Part shown: in pieces, positions 12,354 to 23,868 of the stretch
How the letters are laid out: each line of letters opens with the position of its first letter
How positions within the stretch are numbered: the stretch's first letter is position 1
From: Porodaedalea pini
Lineage: Eukaryota; Basidiomycota; Agaricomycetes; Hymenochaetales; Hymenochaetaceae
Direction: 5' to 3'
Assembly: GCA_002794775.1 (NCBI GenBank)
Contig: NBAY01000004.1
Span: forward strand, 1,426,001 to 1,490,000
Length of the DNA stretch: 64,000 bases
Made by a program: the position numbers and the translations under genes
The notes under the pieces: generated by a model
Databases searched by the model: none
Seen by the model: only the letters and a program-made list of their open reading frames with translations
Told to the model about the DNA's origin: nothing

Positions 12354-15122
12354 ATGGTCGTTACGCGCAGAACATCCGTACCCATGCCTCCCACATCGAG
12401 AACGACCTCGACTCAAGCCACTCCGAAGATTAACAAAGGAAAAGCACCTCAGCAGTCGTCGCATGCTCAAGAGGTCGAAGAAGCTCTTTTGAATGGAGCT
12501 CCGTCGCCGGAAAGAAGATACATTGGCCCTCAGTTCTCCGACGACGCGCTATTTTCCGTGAGTCCGGTTTAGCTCTATCATAGTAACCTTTACTGAATTT
12601 TCGTAGGATGGATCACCTCCTAGGAAAGTCTCAAAGGATAAAACGAAGCTGAAGTCAAAGAAAAAAGAGGCGCGTTTATTCAATTTCATCTCCGTCATAC
12701 GTGTCTGATGGACTCGTAGGGAAAGGCTTTGACGAAGCGGAAGAAACGGCCATCTAGCTGGTTGGACGTATTTTCTCGTATGTTCATCCTAGGGTTCCTC
12801 ATCTACTCCTTGTCTGTTTGCCCTACTGCCGACAAACAAACGTCGCCGGTTTGCCGTGCACTCTCCGAATATCGTCGACTCGTCCTTGAGCCCTACGTGA
12901 TCACACCGATTCAAAACCTGCTCCATAGCCCTTCAATCTCGCCATACACCACGCCCGTCATTGAGAATGCACGACCCTTTATCGCTCGATCTCAACAGGA
13001 ATGGAATACGCGTGTCGTACCACAATGGAATGCGCGCGTTGTACCTCAGTGGAAGAACCACGTCGTTCCGCAATGGAACGCGCACATCTCTCCGCAACTT
13101 GCGCGGTTAGATGCAAGGGTCGATCCATATCGCCAGCAGGCCGTTGATATCTACAACAAACACGCCGCGCAGTACGTTAAACAAGCTCAAGTAATTGTGT
13201 ACAAGATACGGCCGTATGCTGTTTTCGCCGCTGCGAAGACCTATGATGCATACCAAACTTCGAAGCCGTACCTTGCCCATCTGTACAAGGAACTCCAGCG
13301 AGTCCCTCCGCTTGTCGTCAAATACGTCATCAAGCCGCTCGCCTCTGCTCGTCGTCAGTTCGTCGATCCGCACGTCACACTCCTTCTTGAGAAGATCAAA
13401 GAGCTGAGCTCAGGCACGGCGAAGGCGCCTAATGTCGCACCGGATGCAAGCACGGGTACTCCTCCGTCCATGACTTCCAAGGTATCTAAAGAGGTTGAGG
13501 GCGCGAGCGAATCCGTTGAGGTCGAACTTCCGGTTATTCCTAAGCCAACTAGCGATGACGAGACAATCGCCTCTGCTGCATCAGTTGCTTCTGCTTCTTC
13601 GTCTCTTGGGACGGTTGTTGGACGGATGTCGCCGGAATCATTTTCCCCTAGTCCTAAGTCATCTCAAGCAAGCGGAAGCCTTGCGTCTGCTGCATCAGTG
13701 GTATCTGCCTCCTTGGTTCTCAGCAATGAGGCTACGGAGTCAGTACCGGGAGCGACCTACTCGCCTGAACCGCGTTCGGAACTGGAGTCAGAGATATTAC
13801 GGGGCCAGGAGCTAGCGCCATCCAGCGTCCTTGATGTCGCAATTGAAGACAATAAGGAGGTCGCGCCTTCTGTTTCGGGCGTCGTTGTTCAGGATGCGTC
13901 ATCCGAGTCGTCTACTTCTATTCCCATCAATGTTCCCAAAGTCCATAGGCCTCCTCAGCCCGTTCCTTCGCCCGTTTCCGCGGACAGCAACGATGACCTG
14001 GAGGACCTGCTTGCTGAACTCGAGCTGGATGTGGAAGAAACAACTTCCAGTGATGCCCCGCCTGCTCCATCTATCGTGGAGGAGACTGAGGAGGAGAAGG
14101 CCGCTCGCGAGGCGCAGCGCCTAGCTAAAGTCGCCGAGAAACGGCGTGAACTGGAGGCGCGTCATACGAAGTGGGAAGAGAAGCTTGCTGCAACGATCAA
14201 GACACAAACGACTTCATTGAAGGATGCTATAGCATCAATCCGCCGTACCGGAGCAGCAGAACTCAAAATCAATCTGGCTATACGTGCTGCTATTGAGACA
14301 TTACACGCTGAGGCGGAGAAGGCTTTGCGTGGCACAGACGCTTACTTCACGAAACTGAAGACGGGAGGAAAGCCTCGCGCGGAGCAGGCGCGCCTGTGGA
14401 ACCGTGTCCTCGAAAAGGTTCAGGCTAAGTTCGACGAACGCGTGCAGAACTTGGAGGAGACAGTCAACAATTGGTACCAGGAGGAAGTCTTATCCAAAGA
14501 GGGCCAAGAGGTTGGTCAACGTCCGCAAACTATAGGATTCTCTTTGATTAATCTCCTGATTATTTAGATTGAAAAGGCTTCGGATATCGTGAGAGGCGTC
14601 GCTGATGATGCACAAGTCGATATCGGGCTTGACTATGCATGGCTCGACGATGTCACTTACATGGATTGGAGGCGTTATCATGGGCTCCTTGGCAGTAAGG
14701 CTTTCTGCATCAATGTAGACGTTCGCAGATGCTGACTATCATCCCCCTCAGAGCACCAGGCTTTCCTGGACGAGTCAATGGCACTCTGTAATGGCTCTCA
14801 CGAGACTCCATATCCAAACGCCGTTTTGGATGCGTTTGAAGACCTTCAGTCTGAAGTCCATGATATCACTGTTGGCTTTGAGACGCGTATGCGTCGCATT
14901 AAGCGCGAAGGAGAACGCGCCTTCGCGTCTGATGAGCGATCCGAGACGGAACAGTCCGAACCTGAGGTATCGATTCTTCCGGTTACAGATGGCGGCAAGA
15001 AAGAGGACAAGGTCTTCCAAGAAGTAGCAGATGCGATACTCGGACGCAGCGAGGAAGAAGTCGCAGCTGCTTTTAGTCGGGCGGATGATCAGGAAGCCAA
15101 GATCGCACACGAGGAGCTGTAA
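12354..15122 (+). CDS. Membrane-anchored, amphipathic-repeat protein of unknown function
   Basis: Exons: 12354-12557, ~12607-12672, 12720-14510, 14568-14694 and 14752-15122, giving about 850 aa. The donor of intron 2 is uncertain: no GT in the needed phase lies near 12670, so the exon 2 end may be wrong. The order is a Ser/Thr/Pro-rich N-terminus, a basic patch (TKRKKRP), a single hydrophobic segment (MFILGFLIYSLSVC), then a string of related units ending VVPQW or similar (four between ~13000 and 13080) leading into amphipathic helices. A Ser-rich acidic middle, a long charged coiled coil (~14080-14510) and a conserved-looking block DDVTYMDWRRYHGLLG follow. The ATG is in good context (ACAATGG). 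I do not recognise the family. The layout suggests one membrane pass with a large coiled-coil tail. Confidence 0.7.
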
Positions 15123-16203
15123 ATCATGGAGAACAGTCCTCCCTCCGTTTTATGTCATTCTACTTGCATTCTTCTGCTTATGCACCTTTGAGAAACTCCG
15201 TCTGATCCTTGCTCCAAACACAGACTTACTGTTATTTCCCCCTCTCCATCCTCCTTTATTTCAACCCGCTAAATCGGTACATTTGATTATCCATCATCTT
15301 TATGCTCCTAATCCAGCTTCTCTCAATTACGCTGTCTATGATACGCCATGTAGCGCATGTCTGTTAATGCATCCTTTTCCCGCTTATCCCCCGTATGTGT
15401 GTTGAAGACTCAGAGGGCAATCATAATTTTCGCATCTAATGCTACCTCTATCGTATCGCTTGCTTTGCGGTCTTCCACCCAGTCTTACTTTTGCTTTTCA
15501 ACATCTTCTCAGTTGACAACCGAGTTACACTGTAGGGACAGACGATCCATTCATACTCCCACAGTAAATGAAACGATTTGTGCGCAAAGTGAGAAGCTTC
15601 GCACAAGTGTGAAAACTGTAATTGGCGAAGATCAGAGTACTACTAGTACTACTAGTGAATGCCGCTGTGCTTATTTTATACGATCTCGGTGACTTGCAAT
15701 ATTATTATTAATGCCCTCTTTACAATAATACTAGTTCCCATCGGGGCGCTCGCCACGCGAGTGTCGATCCTATACCAGCAATTGCCAATTTCAGAATTTT
15801 GGCTCCGTCACTTGTGTCCACGGCCTGCTCGCTACCTTTCTCCTTTTTCCATTCGAAGGTCGAACTCCTGAGCTTCCCGACAAATATATGTAGGGCTAGC
15901 TCACGTCTGATGACTAGAGTGGCGAAAACATCTCTTGCCGGTAGCATTCCGGTGATGCGCTGGCCACCTGGCAGACTTCTCGTCTTCGGAGGCGACTCGC
16001 CTCCCAATGTAGACTTGCTTCGACTGTTTCCTCGTAATATGCTCTGACGCTGCTTTTGTTTAATAGGCTCCTCGGAATCTCAGGCGCCCTGTACATCCGT
16101 GTCTGACCCCGTGTCCAAGAGCACAATGACTTCTCTGAGCCCGTATAATTGGGTGAGGAGAATCGAAGCAAAACACGTAGCGAGGCTCTCACGGGACCCT
16201 TCG
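15123..16203. other. Intergenic between unknown gene and P450 array
   Basis: About 1.1 kb without a convincing gene. From ~15900 onward it resembles the upstream blocks of the other P450 copies (for example 23540-23640 and the reverse of 40000-40080, all sharing 'ttcgactg..tcctcgtaat'). The remainder is AT-rich with short actactagt repeats at 15639-15656. Confidence 0.5.
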
Positions 16204-16209
16204 TATAAA
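16204..16209 (+). promoter_or_regulatory. TATA box of P450-1
   Basis: TATAAA 78 bp before the start codon, inside a block (gctctcacgg...cttcgtataaa) repeated before all four P450 genes of the window. Confidence 0.65.
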
Positions 16210-16281
16210 TCAGTCTCACCTTCGACTCTATCTGGCCCCCTTCTCAACTTCCGTGCGATTCTTGACGCGGAACACTAAGCT

Positions 16282-18480
16282 ATGGAGCTTTCTTCTGTTT
16301 GGCAGTCTGCATTGGCGCCAATAATATCAGCTCTGGACGTTGACGGCGCCAAAAATCGAGGCCGAAACTACTCCTTTGCTGTTGCAGGGATATGTATCGT
16401 GTTTGTGACGCTTGCACAATTCTTAAAAGCTCGGAAGCTCTCAGTAAGTCCACACGTATGCATATGAAATTTCAGCTAATACATTCATAGGTTAACGTTC
16501 CTCTGGAAGGCTCCTCCTCTGGGATTGTTTCCTCTTATTTTGGCGCGTATGAGTTTATCGGAAACGCAAAGTCGATCCTGAGGGATGCGTATAAAAAGGT
16601 CTGAATCTCCACTTATATACAGTCTCAGATTTGTACACCTGATCTTACCGCGACAACACGTACATACAGTATGGCAAAGGGACATTCAAAATTCCTGGTC
16701 TAGCTCGGTATACCGTAATCATAAATAGGCCCGATCTCATCGAGGAAATCAGAAAGGCACCCGACGATAAGATCTCTTCTACTGAGGCGATTGCAGAGGT
16801 TAGTATGGCAAGGGTTCGAACTTATAGTTTGTTGATTACTGATATTATCCTCCCACCCTCCAGCTTATCGTGGCTCGTTGAACGATCGGAGAGAACGTCG
16901 CGAGAGAGCATTATCATTTTCAGGTTGTTCGCAGCCAGTTGACTCGTTCCCTGGGCCTCCTATTCGACGATGTTAGGGATGAGATTGCACAATCCTTCAG
17001 TGACCTTATCCCAGCGAAGAACGACGGTATAGTCTACTTATCCTGCCCGTATTAGATCATCAGACCTTATCTCCATTTTTATTTCAGAATGGGTCGCTGT
17101 CCCTGCCCTTCAAACCATGAGGAACATTGTGTGCAGGACGAGTAACAGGATCTTCGTCGGCACCCCCCTTTGTGAGTAGCGCGCGCTCTTAGCATCAACG
17201 AAACGTGGACTGACCTCGAGATACGTCGTTGACTTACAGGTAGAGACCCAGACTATATTGATCTGAACATTAATTTTACGATTGATGTCGCGAAGATGAT
17301 GTTCAGAATGAGCAAGGTACCAGTCTTGTTGCGCCCGTAAGCAAACTCCACCATTCATTTTGACGAATCCTGTCGAATGCCCACTCATGTGCATATCCCA
17401 TAGTATTGTCGGCCCACTCATCAGCTCTTCGCCGCAGAGTTTTCAACGGGGGATGAAACATCTCCGCCCTCTACTAGAGGAAAGGTTTCGCCTGTATGAC
17501 GAGAATGGCAATGACTGGCCCGGAAAACCAGTGAGACAACTATTTTTTTGCGCTTGTTATTCAAGACAGGACTAACCATGCTGGAGGTTGACATGATCTC
17601 GTGGCTCATCGACGAGGCACCGGAGAAAGAGAAGCGAAGCGTTATTGAGTTGACGAAGAGAATGCTCGTTGTAAATTTCGGTGCCATTCACACGACCTCT
17701 AATGTAAGCTCCGTCTACTGCACCGAAGCGTCAACTTCTAATCTCAACTGTACGTATGTCAGAGCTTCACGCATGCTCTGTTCCACCTGGCCGCAGAACC
17801 AAAGTACATTGCGCCTTTGCGGGAGGAGGTTGAACGAGTCATCGGGGAGGAGGGTTGGACAAAGGTCGCAATGACGAAGATGTGGAAGCTAGACAGCTTC
17901 ATGAAAGAAAGTCAGAGAATCAACGGCATCAATATGCGTAGGTTTGAGCTCTGAAGTGCTTTATCTTGTGCTTAAATTTTCTCTCAAGTGGCATTGAACC
18001 GTAAGGTCATGAAAGACTACACTCTTCCGGATGGGACCTTCCTACCGGCCGGTACATTCATCGCTTCCAATGTCGCAGCAGCACATAGCGACGAGGTCAA
18101 CTACCCTGATGCGGACAAATTCGATGGATTCCGGTTTTCGAATATGCGCGATGAAAGTGCAGGAGAGAGTGTGAAGCACCAGATGGTCAATACGAGTACA
18201 GATTATCTGGCATTTGGGCACGGCCGACATGCATGGTGCGTTCTCATATGCTCTATACTACCCATCAATTTCAGCGTCTCTTGCTTAACTGACTTTTTGT
18301 GACAGCCCTGGTCGTTTCTTCGCGGCGAATGAGCTGAAAGCGATGATGGCATATCTACTCTTGACATACGATCTGAAAGCAGAGGTGGAAGGAGTCCGAC
18401 CGGAGAATGTATATATGGGCATACGACTGACTCCTGACCCGAAGGCCAAAGTCTTACTCAAGAAGCGAGCAGACGTGTGA
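16282..18480 (+). pseudogene. Cytochrome P450 paralogue 1, in-frame TGA at codon 139
   Basis: Eleven exons: 16282-16443, 16491-16598, 16670-16798, 16864-17026, 17088-17171, 17240-17336, 17404-17530, 17587-17703, 17763-17937, 17989-18235 and 18306-18480; 528 codons. It has an N-terminal membrane helix (~residues 30-48), an I-helix GAIHTTS, the ExxR motif in KESQR, the FDGFRF region and the haem loop FGHGRHACPGR with the Cys split by the last intron. The only lesion is TGA at 16879-16881, where the three paralogues have TGG in SRWT(V/I)GEN. All splice sites and motifs are otherwise intact, so this is either a very young pseudogene, a truncated product or a base error. The fungal family (kaurene-oxidase-like, microsomal) cannot be fixed by eye; substrate unknown. 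Confidence 0.8.
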
Positions 18481-19768
18481 GGTCAAAATGTGCTGCATTT
18501 TATACTGTTTCTTAGCTATTGTCTAATATTATCGAGTTCGAGCTGCTGGACCAGCTATTTTCCGCACTAAAAAGTCACTGAAATCGGAAACATCTTTCTG
18601 CTACGTGAAATTCTGAAATGTTTTTACTTGCTGAGTACATTCAAAATAGTGAAGGTTGAACGCCTTAGCCTTCGCAATGGCGCTAATATTCGTTTGATAA
18701 CTCGTAAAGTCTGTGTGTTTGTACAAGCAGACTCCGCAGTAATCTACTATGTGAAGCCGTGTCTTGGACGCGACGCGTCTCGGCCATGTGATTTCCGCGT
18801 GACCCGGAAAAATCTCGTTCGCTTTTGTTTGAACGTTTGTACTCGATCATTGCTTCGCTCAGACCATCTCGCTCCTCTGCCACCTAATAGAATGCGATGC
18901 TTTTAGAATTCACTAATGTCTATGATAGCATCTTGAGCCCGCAATCTACAGCAATTATGGAACGATCCTCACTCAAATCATTGTGCCCTACATATTGGAA
19001 ATACATGCATGTCATACAGGCCTGGATTTGCAACCACGACGAGACCCATCGAAGATCTGCACGGCCTTTGCACACACTTCCCCGCGCTTAGCCTGTAGCA
19101 CGGCTGGAATACTATGGGTGTTCACGGTCATCGTCGAGGCAATCTGCCTCATAGCTAGGGAAACTGAAGGTAGAACGTACCATGGATTGTCCGAGACTGA
19201 CATACAACTCATATGAGTTCGCTTACGAGTGTATGAAGCTTAGATCTCACTTAGACTGCCTTCGTTTCGCGAAACGGGCCTTGGAGGAGCAGGTAATCTT
19301 TGTTGGGACGAAACAGAAGGCTATTGCACAGAGCGAGGTAGGTCTCCATGTAAGCAGTATTCAGGGTCAGACTGAATGCCGATTTATGTGTCTTTTTCAA
19401 GGTGTCAGAAACCTGCAAACGATTGCCGACGGCCCGGGTATGCCGCGCGACTGTCACTCCTACAGAATCAGCCTTATACCGGTATGGTCTACCCATTACC
19501 TTTTTGGCCTCCTCTATACGATAGGCTCCAGTCTCAGAGTACCTGAGGAGCAGGTTCACTCTGTCTCTGATGTGAATGATCTCGGCGTCCCCGATGATGC
19601 CCGATACCCGCACTGGCTATCTAGACGCGCACCGCTGGCTTTCATTGTTATAGTGGATTCAGGCCCTCGTGTCCGTTTCTGGTCTCGTGTGCAAGGCTAT
19701 TTCCAATCATATAGGGACCTTGGAGAAACGAAGGAGAAGGCGTCGCGAAGCTCGCACGGATCTCTTCG
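18481..19768. other. Intergenic part of the tandemly duplicated P450 unit
   Basis: Blocks here recur downstream of P450-2: 18710-18960 resembles 22300-22520, and 19130-19370 resembles 23050-23320. So the duplicated unit is about 4 kb, gene plus flank. A minus-strand stretch (19251-19613) has a weak protein-level match to 23186-23413, which could be the relic of a lost neighbour gene. I do not recognise it. Confidence 0.5.
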
Positions 19769-19774
19769 TATAAA
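19769..19774 (+). promoter_or_regulatory. TATA box of P450-2
   Basis: TATAAA 96 bp before the start codon in the shared 'cttcgtataaagcag' block. Confidence 0.65.
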
Positions 19775-19864
19775 GCAGCTCCGTCAAGCCTCGAGGCTCA
19801 TCCCATAATTTCTCAAACGTCCCATTTCGACCGCTCAGCAGATATAATAACGAAGGCTTAAACC

Positions 19865-22050
19865 ATGGGATTTGTATCTGGCTGGAAACCCGCCCTTGCA
19901 CCGTTGTCATCGGCGCTAGCTCTTGATGACGTTCAATATCGAGGCCGATACTACTCCTTTGCTATAGCCGCCATATGCATATCACTCATAACAGTTTCCC
20001 AGCTCATGAAAGCAAGAAAGCTCAATGTACGCTCATAGATGTTCATGTGATATCCCAATTAATGAATTCACAGGTTGACGTGCCTCTGGAAGGCACTTCT
20101 GGGATTGTTTCTTCCTATCTCGGAGCTTATGGTTTCATTAAAAATATGAAGACTATTCTAAGGCAGGCCTACAAAAAGGTCTGTATATGCATTTGTATTA
20201 TGTATTCTCGATCCTACTGAGACACTGCATGCACATAGTACAACCAAGGCACATTCAAAGTTCCGGGACTGGATCGGTATACCGTGGTTTTAAATCGGCG
20301 CGACCTCATCGATGAAGTCAGGCAAGCACCTGATGATCAGGTCTCTTTTTCGGAAGCGATGGTCGATGTTAGAAAGCGGGGTTTCATTGCTTCTCTTAAA
20401 CTTTATTAACACTAGTGCTGTTTCCTTACTCCCAGATTCTCGCGTCTCGCTGGACGGTCGGAGAGAACATGGAGAAGAACCATTACCATGCAAACATTAT
20501 TCGTAACCAGTTGACGCGTTCCTTGAACGGACTATTTGACGTCATTCGAGATGAAATCGCACAGTCCTTTAATGGCCTTATCCCAGCGAAGAAAGACGGT
20601 GAGATCGATTATGCTCTGCTCATATAATAAATATAGGATCTGATCTATATTTGTTCTAGAATGGGTCGCTGTCCCTGCATTAGAAGCCATGAAGAGCATT
20701 GTATGCAGGATAAGCAACAGGGTTTTTGTCGGTACTCCTCTTTGTGGGTACAACTCGCTCTTCTAAAGCAATGAAACGCGACTGACCACAAAACGGCCTT
20801 GATGGAATATAGGCAGAGACCCAGACTATATTGATCTGAACATCAGTTTCACTGTGGATGTCACTAAAACGTTGTTCACAATTAGTAAGGTTCCGGTCGT
20901 CTTGCGCCCGTAAGTAAGCTCCATCAGCTGTTCAATTTTATCAGACACCCACTATTGTTTAATCACGATAGGGTTATCGGCGCGTTCATTACCACCTTGC
21001 CACGTAACATTCGACGTGGTATGAAACATCTGCGCCCTTTGCTGGAAGAGAGGTTTCGCCTGTATGACGAGAATGGAAATGACTGGCCCGACAAACCAGT
21101 GAGACAACCTTCACCCAGCTACCATCCGAGAGGTGGCTAACCATCACGAAGAACGACATGCTCTCCTGGCTTATTGACGAGGCACCTGAAAATGAGAAGC
21201 GAAGCGTATACGAGCTAACGAAGAGGATGTTATTTGTAAATTTCACTGCTATTCATACGTCTTCAAATGTGAGTCGTGCTCAAGTCATTGCAACATCTGA
21301 CTTTCAACCTTTTCTGTATTTCAGAGCTTTACCCACGCTCTATTTCACCTGGCCGCCGAGCCAAAGTACATTGAGCCTCTGCGTAAGGAGGTCGAGCAAG
21401 TGATTAAAGAGGAAGGATGGACAAAGGTCGCGATGACGAAGATGTGGAAGCTCGACAGTTTCATGAAAGAAAGCCAGCGAATGAATGGGATCAACCTGTG
21501 TATGTCCGTCTCATCTTTTACGACGGCCTAACAGTGTGCTCAAACTTCGCTCTAAGTGACACTGAACCGCAAGGTCATGTCAGACTTCTCTCTGTCAGAT
21601 GGCACATTCCTGCCTGCCGGTACATTTCTTGCAGCCAACATCACGGCCGCACACAACGATGAAGAATATTACCCAAATGCGGACAAGTTTGACGGATTCC
21701 GATTTTCGAATATGCGGGAGGAAAGCACGGAAGGGGGTGTGAAGCACCAAATGGTCAACACGAGTTCGGATTATCTGGCGTTTGGCCACGGACGCCATGC
21801 ATGGTGCGTTTCAGCCACCTCAATCTTATTTAAATTTTAAGCTTGCTCGATCTCATTATCTGCTTTTTGGAGCAGCCCAGGTCGCTTCTTCGCGGTCAAC
21901 GAGCTGAAGACGATGATGGCATATCTGCTCTTGACATACGATCTGAAGGCAGAGGTGGAAGGAGTCCGACCGGAGAACGTCTATATGGGCATACGACTGA
22001 GCCCTAACCCGAAGGCCAAAGTTCTACTTAAGAAGAGAGCCAGCGTGTAA
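19865..22050 (+). CDS. Cytochrome P450 paralogue 2 (intact)
   Basis: Eleven exons: 19865-20026, 20074-20178, 20239-20367, 20436-20598, 20660-20743, 20813-20909, 20972-21098, 21152-21268, 21325-21499, 21557-21803 and 21876-22050; 526 aa, no internal stop. Exon lengths equal those of the other copies apart from one codon in exon 2. It has an N-terminal membrane anchor, then TAIHTSS (I-helix; Ala/Gly-x-x-Thr type), KESQR (ExxR), FDGFRF and FGHGRHACPGR (haem Cys). It is expected in the ER membrane as a monooxygenase that draws electrons from NADPH-P450 reductase. The substrate is not predictable. It lies in tandem with P450-1 and P450-3, suggesting a duplicated specialised-metabolism or detoxification array. 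Confidence 0.93.
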
Positions 22051-22638
22051 GGTTGAAATCTGCTGCAGGTTATTTGTTTCTTGACTGTTGTATGATATTG
22101 ATATTATTTGAAATTGATCAATCGAACCAGCTGTTCTTCTGCACCTCAAAAATCTGTCTGAAATCTCAATTAGTTTCAGGCGATTTGAAATCCCGAAATG
22201 TATATATTTTCGGATACATCGAATTATAAGTGGATATCGGACGTATTGGGCTTCATCGTATCCTTGTTATTTTCTTATTAACTCTTAGCAGCCTATGGGT
22301 TTGTCTAAGCAGATACATTTACATTTAACATTAGACGCGACTTGTCTCGGTTATGTGATCTCCGCGTGACTCACTGTTGAACGTGACCCTCGATCATTGC
22401 TTCACGCAGACTATCTCGTTCCTTTGATGTTTAATAGAATGCGCTGGTTATAAAATCCACTAGCAGCAATGTCTATGGTACCGCTTAGAGCAGGCATTCT
22501 ACAGCAGTCATTGAGCGATCCCCACTTAAACCACTGCGCCTTGGAAATGCACACAAGTTACAGATACCAGTTTACAGATACCAGTTTACAGCCACGACGA
22601 AGCTATGATCAGTATCAAGGAATTGTACGACCCCAGTC
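22051..22638. other. Intergenic, P450-2 3' flank
   Basis: Carries the flank block shared with 18710-18960 (about 22300-22520). No gene was seen. The MITE at 22639 follows. Confidence 0.5.
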
Positions 22639-23011
22639 ACGGCAGGAAAATCCGGGGTTTTCCGTGAGGGAGGAGTATATCACGGAGTGTTTAGTGGGGC
22701 TCATATAATTTCGGCCGAAAAAGCTGTATATGGACAATGAAACTAATTATAGTCATAAGCGAGAGGATGGAGTGTGAAAAGATTTGGAACCTAAGTGCAC
22801 ATGACACAATAAGATCATGTGACTACCATTTATGGAAATTAAAAATCACGTGCTATTAGGTTCCAAATCTTTTCACACTCCATCCTCTCGCTTATGACTA
22901 TAATTAGTTTCATTGTCCATATACAGCTTTTTCGGCCGAAATTATATGAGCCCCACTAAACACTCCGTGATATACTCCTCCCTCACAGAAAACCCCGGAT
23001 TTTCCTGCCGT
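22639..23011. repeat. Foldback MITE family M, complete 373-bp copy
   Basis: The sequence is one near-perfect hairpin. It opens ACGGCAGGAAAATCCGG and closes with the reverse complement, with arms of about 150 bp around a short centre near 22800-22855. Its terminal ~100 bp match 801-1004 and 43954-44749, but the interior is different. No clear target duplication (flanks CAGTC and GAGTG). Confidence 0.85.
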
Positions 23012-23773
23012 GAGTGCAATCTGCCGTGTGTCCAGTGGTTATTGTGGCTGGAATCTTGTGAGTATCCACGTCCATCTTCTGGAGAACCTGTCACATAGCT
23101 GGGGAATCTGAAGGTAAACCGTATCACCAGTTGTATGGGACTACAATGCAACTTACTTATGAGCTCGCTTGCTAGTCTTTGAAGCTTAAATAACATATAT
23201 ACTGCCTTCGAATTCGGGAAATGGGCTTTGGAGGAAGCGGTAATCTTTGATGGGGTCAAACGAAAGGCCTATGCAAAAAGCGAGGGAGGATTGTCCATGT
23301 AAGTAGTATTCAGAATCAGGTAGGTTGTTGGTTATGTATCCTTTTTCATACAGTGTTGGTGCCTTGCAAATGACTACCGATGACTGTGGATCCTTTAGAA
23401 TTAGCTCAGTCATGCCGTCACGATCTACTCGTTGCCTTTCTGGCCTCTTCTATCCAATAGACGTATGTCCCATAAATATCCACACTTCGTCTGTGACCCA
23501 GATGACCCCGACGTTTCCGATGGTGTCCGATACCCGCGCTAGCTGTCTAGCAGACTTCGTGTTCTGAGAAGCTCGATGCTTGCCATTGCAAGGTTTCTTC
23601 GACTGCCTCCTCGTAATCCACTTGACAATGGGTTTCCCCGTTGTATTGGACTCAGGTCCCTTATGTCCGCTTCTGGTCCGTGTGTAAGCTCCTCTCATAT
23701 CCCATTGTATGCTGCTGAGCGCCGAGTCAGAATAAAAGGAAAGTATATCATGGAGCTCTCACGGAACTCTTCG
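23012..23773. other. Intergenic, P450-3 upstream block
   Basis: Similar to the P450-2 upstream block (23050-23320 vs 19130-19370) and to the P450-4 upstream block (23540-23640 vs reverse of ~40000-40090). No supported gene. Confidence 0.5.
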
Positions 23774-23779
23774 TATAAA
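23774..23779 (+). promoter_or_regulatory. TATA box of P450-3
   Basis: TATAAA 95 bp before the start codon in the shared P450 promoter block. Confidence 0.65.
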
Positions 23780-23868
23780 GCAGACTTACCCGGTCCTGAA
23801 GTTTCGTTCCACATCCAATCAAACGATCATTCAACTACTCAATAGTCTCAGTCGCGAAAGCCTGGATT

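Noticed and set aside
12199..12492. 97-codon open frame upstream of and overlapping the 12354 gene
   Set aside because: It overlaps the supported exon in another frame, has biased composition (R, L, Q) and no motif. It is best read as 5' leader and shadow.
15720..16007. 95-codon minus-strand frame upstream of P450-1
   Set aside because: The matching blocks upstream of the other P450 genes do not keep this frame, so it is not supported as coding.
16879..16881. TGA in P450-1 as selenocysteine or programmed readthrough
   Set aside because: Paralogues have Trp there, no recoding structure was seen, and fungi generally lack selenoproteins.
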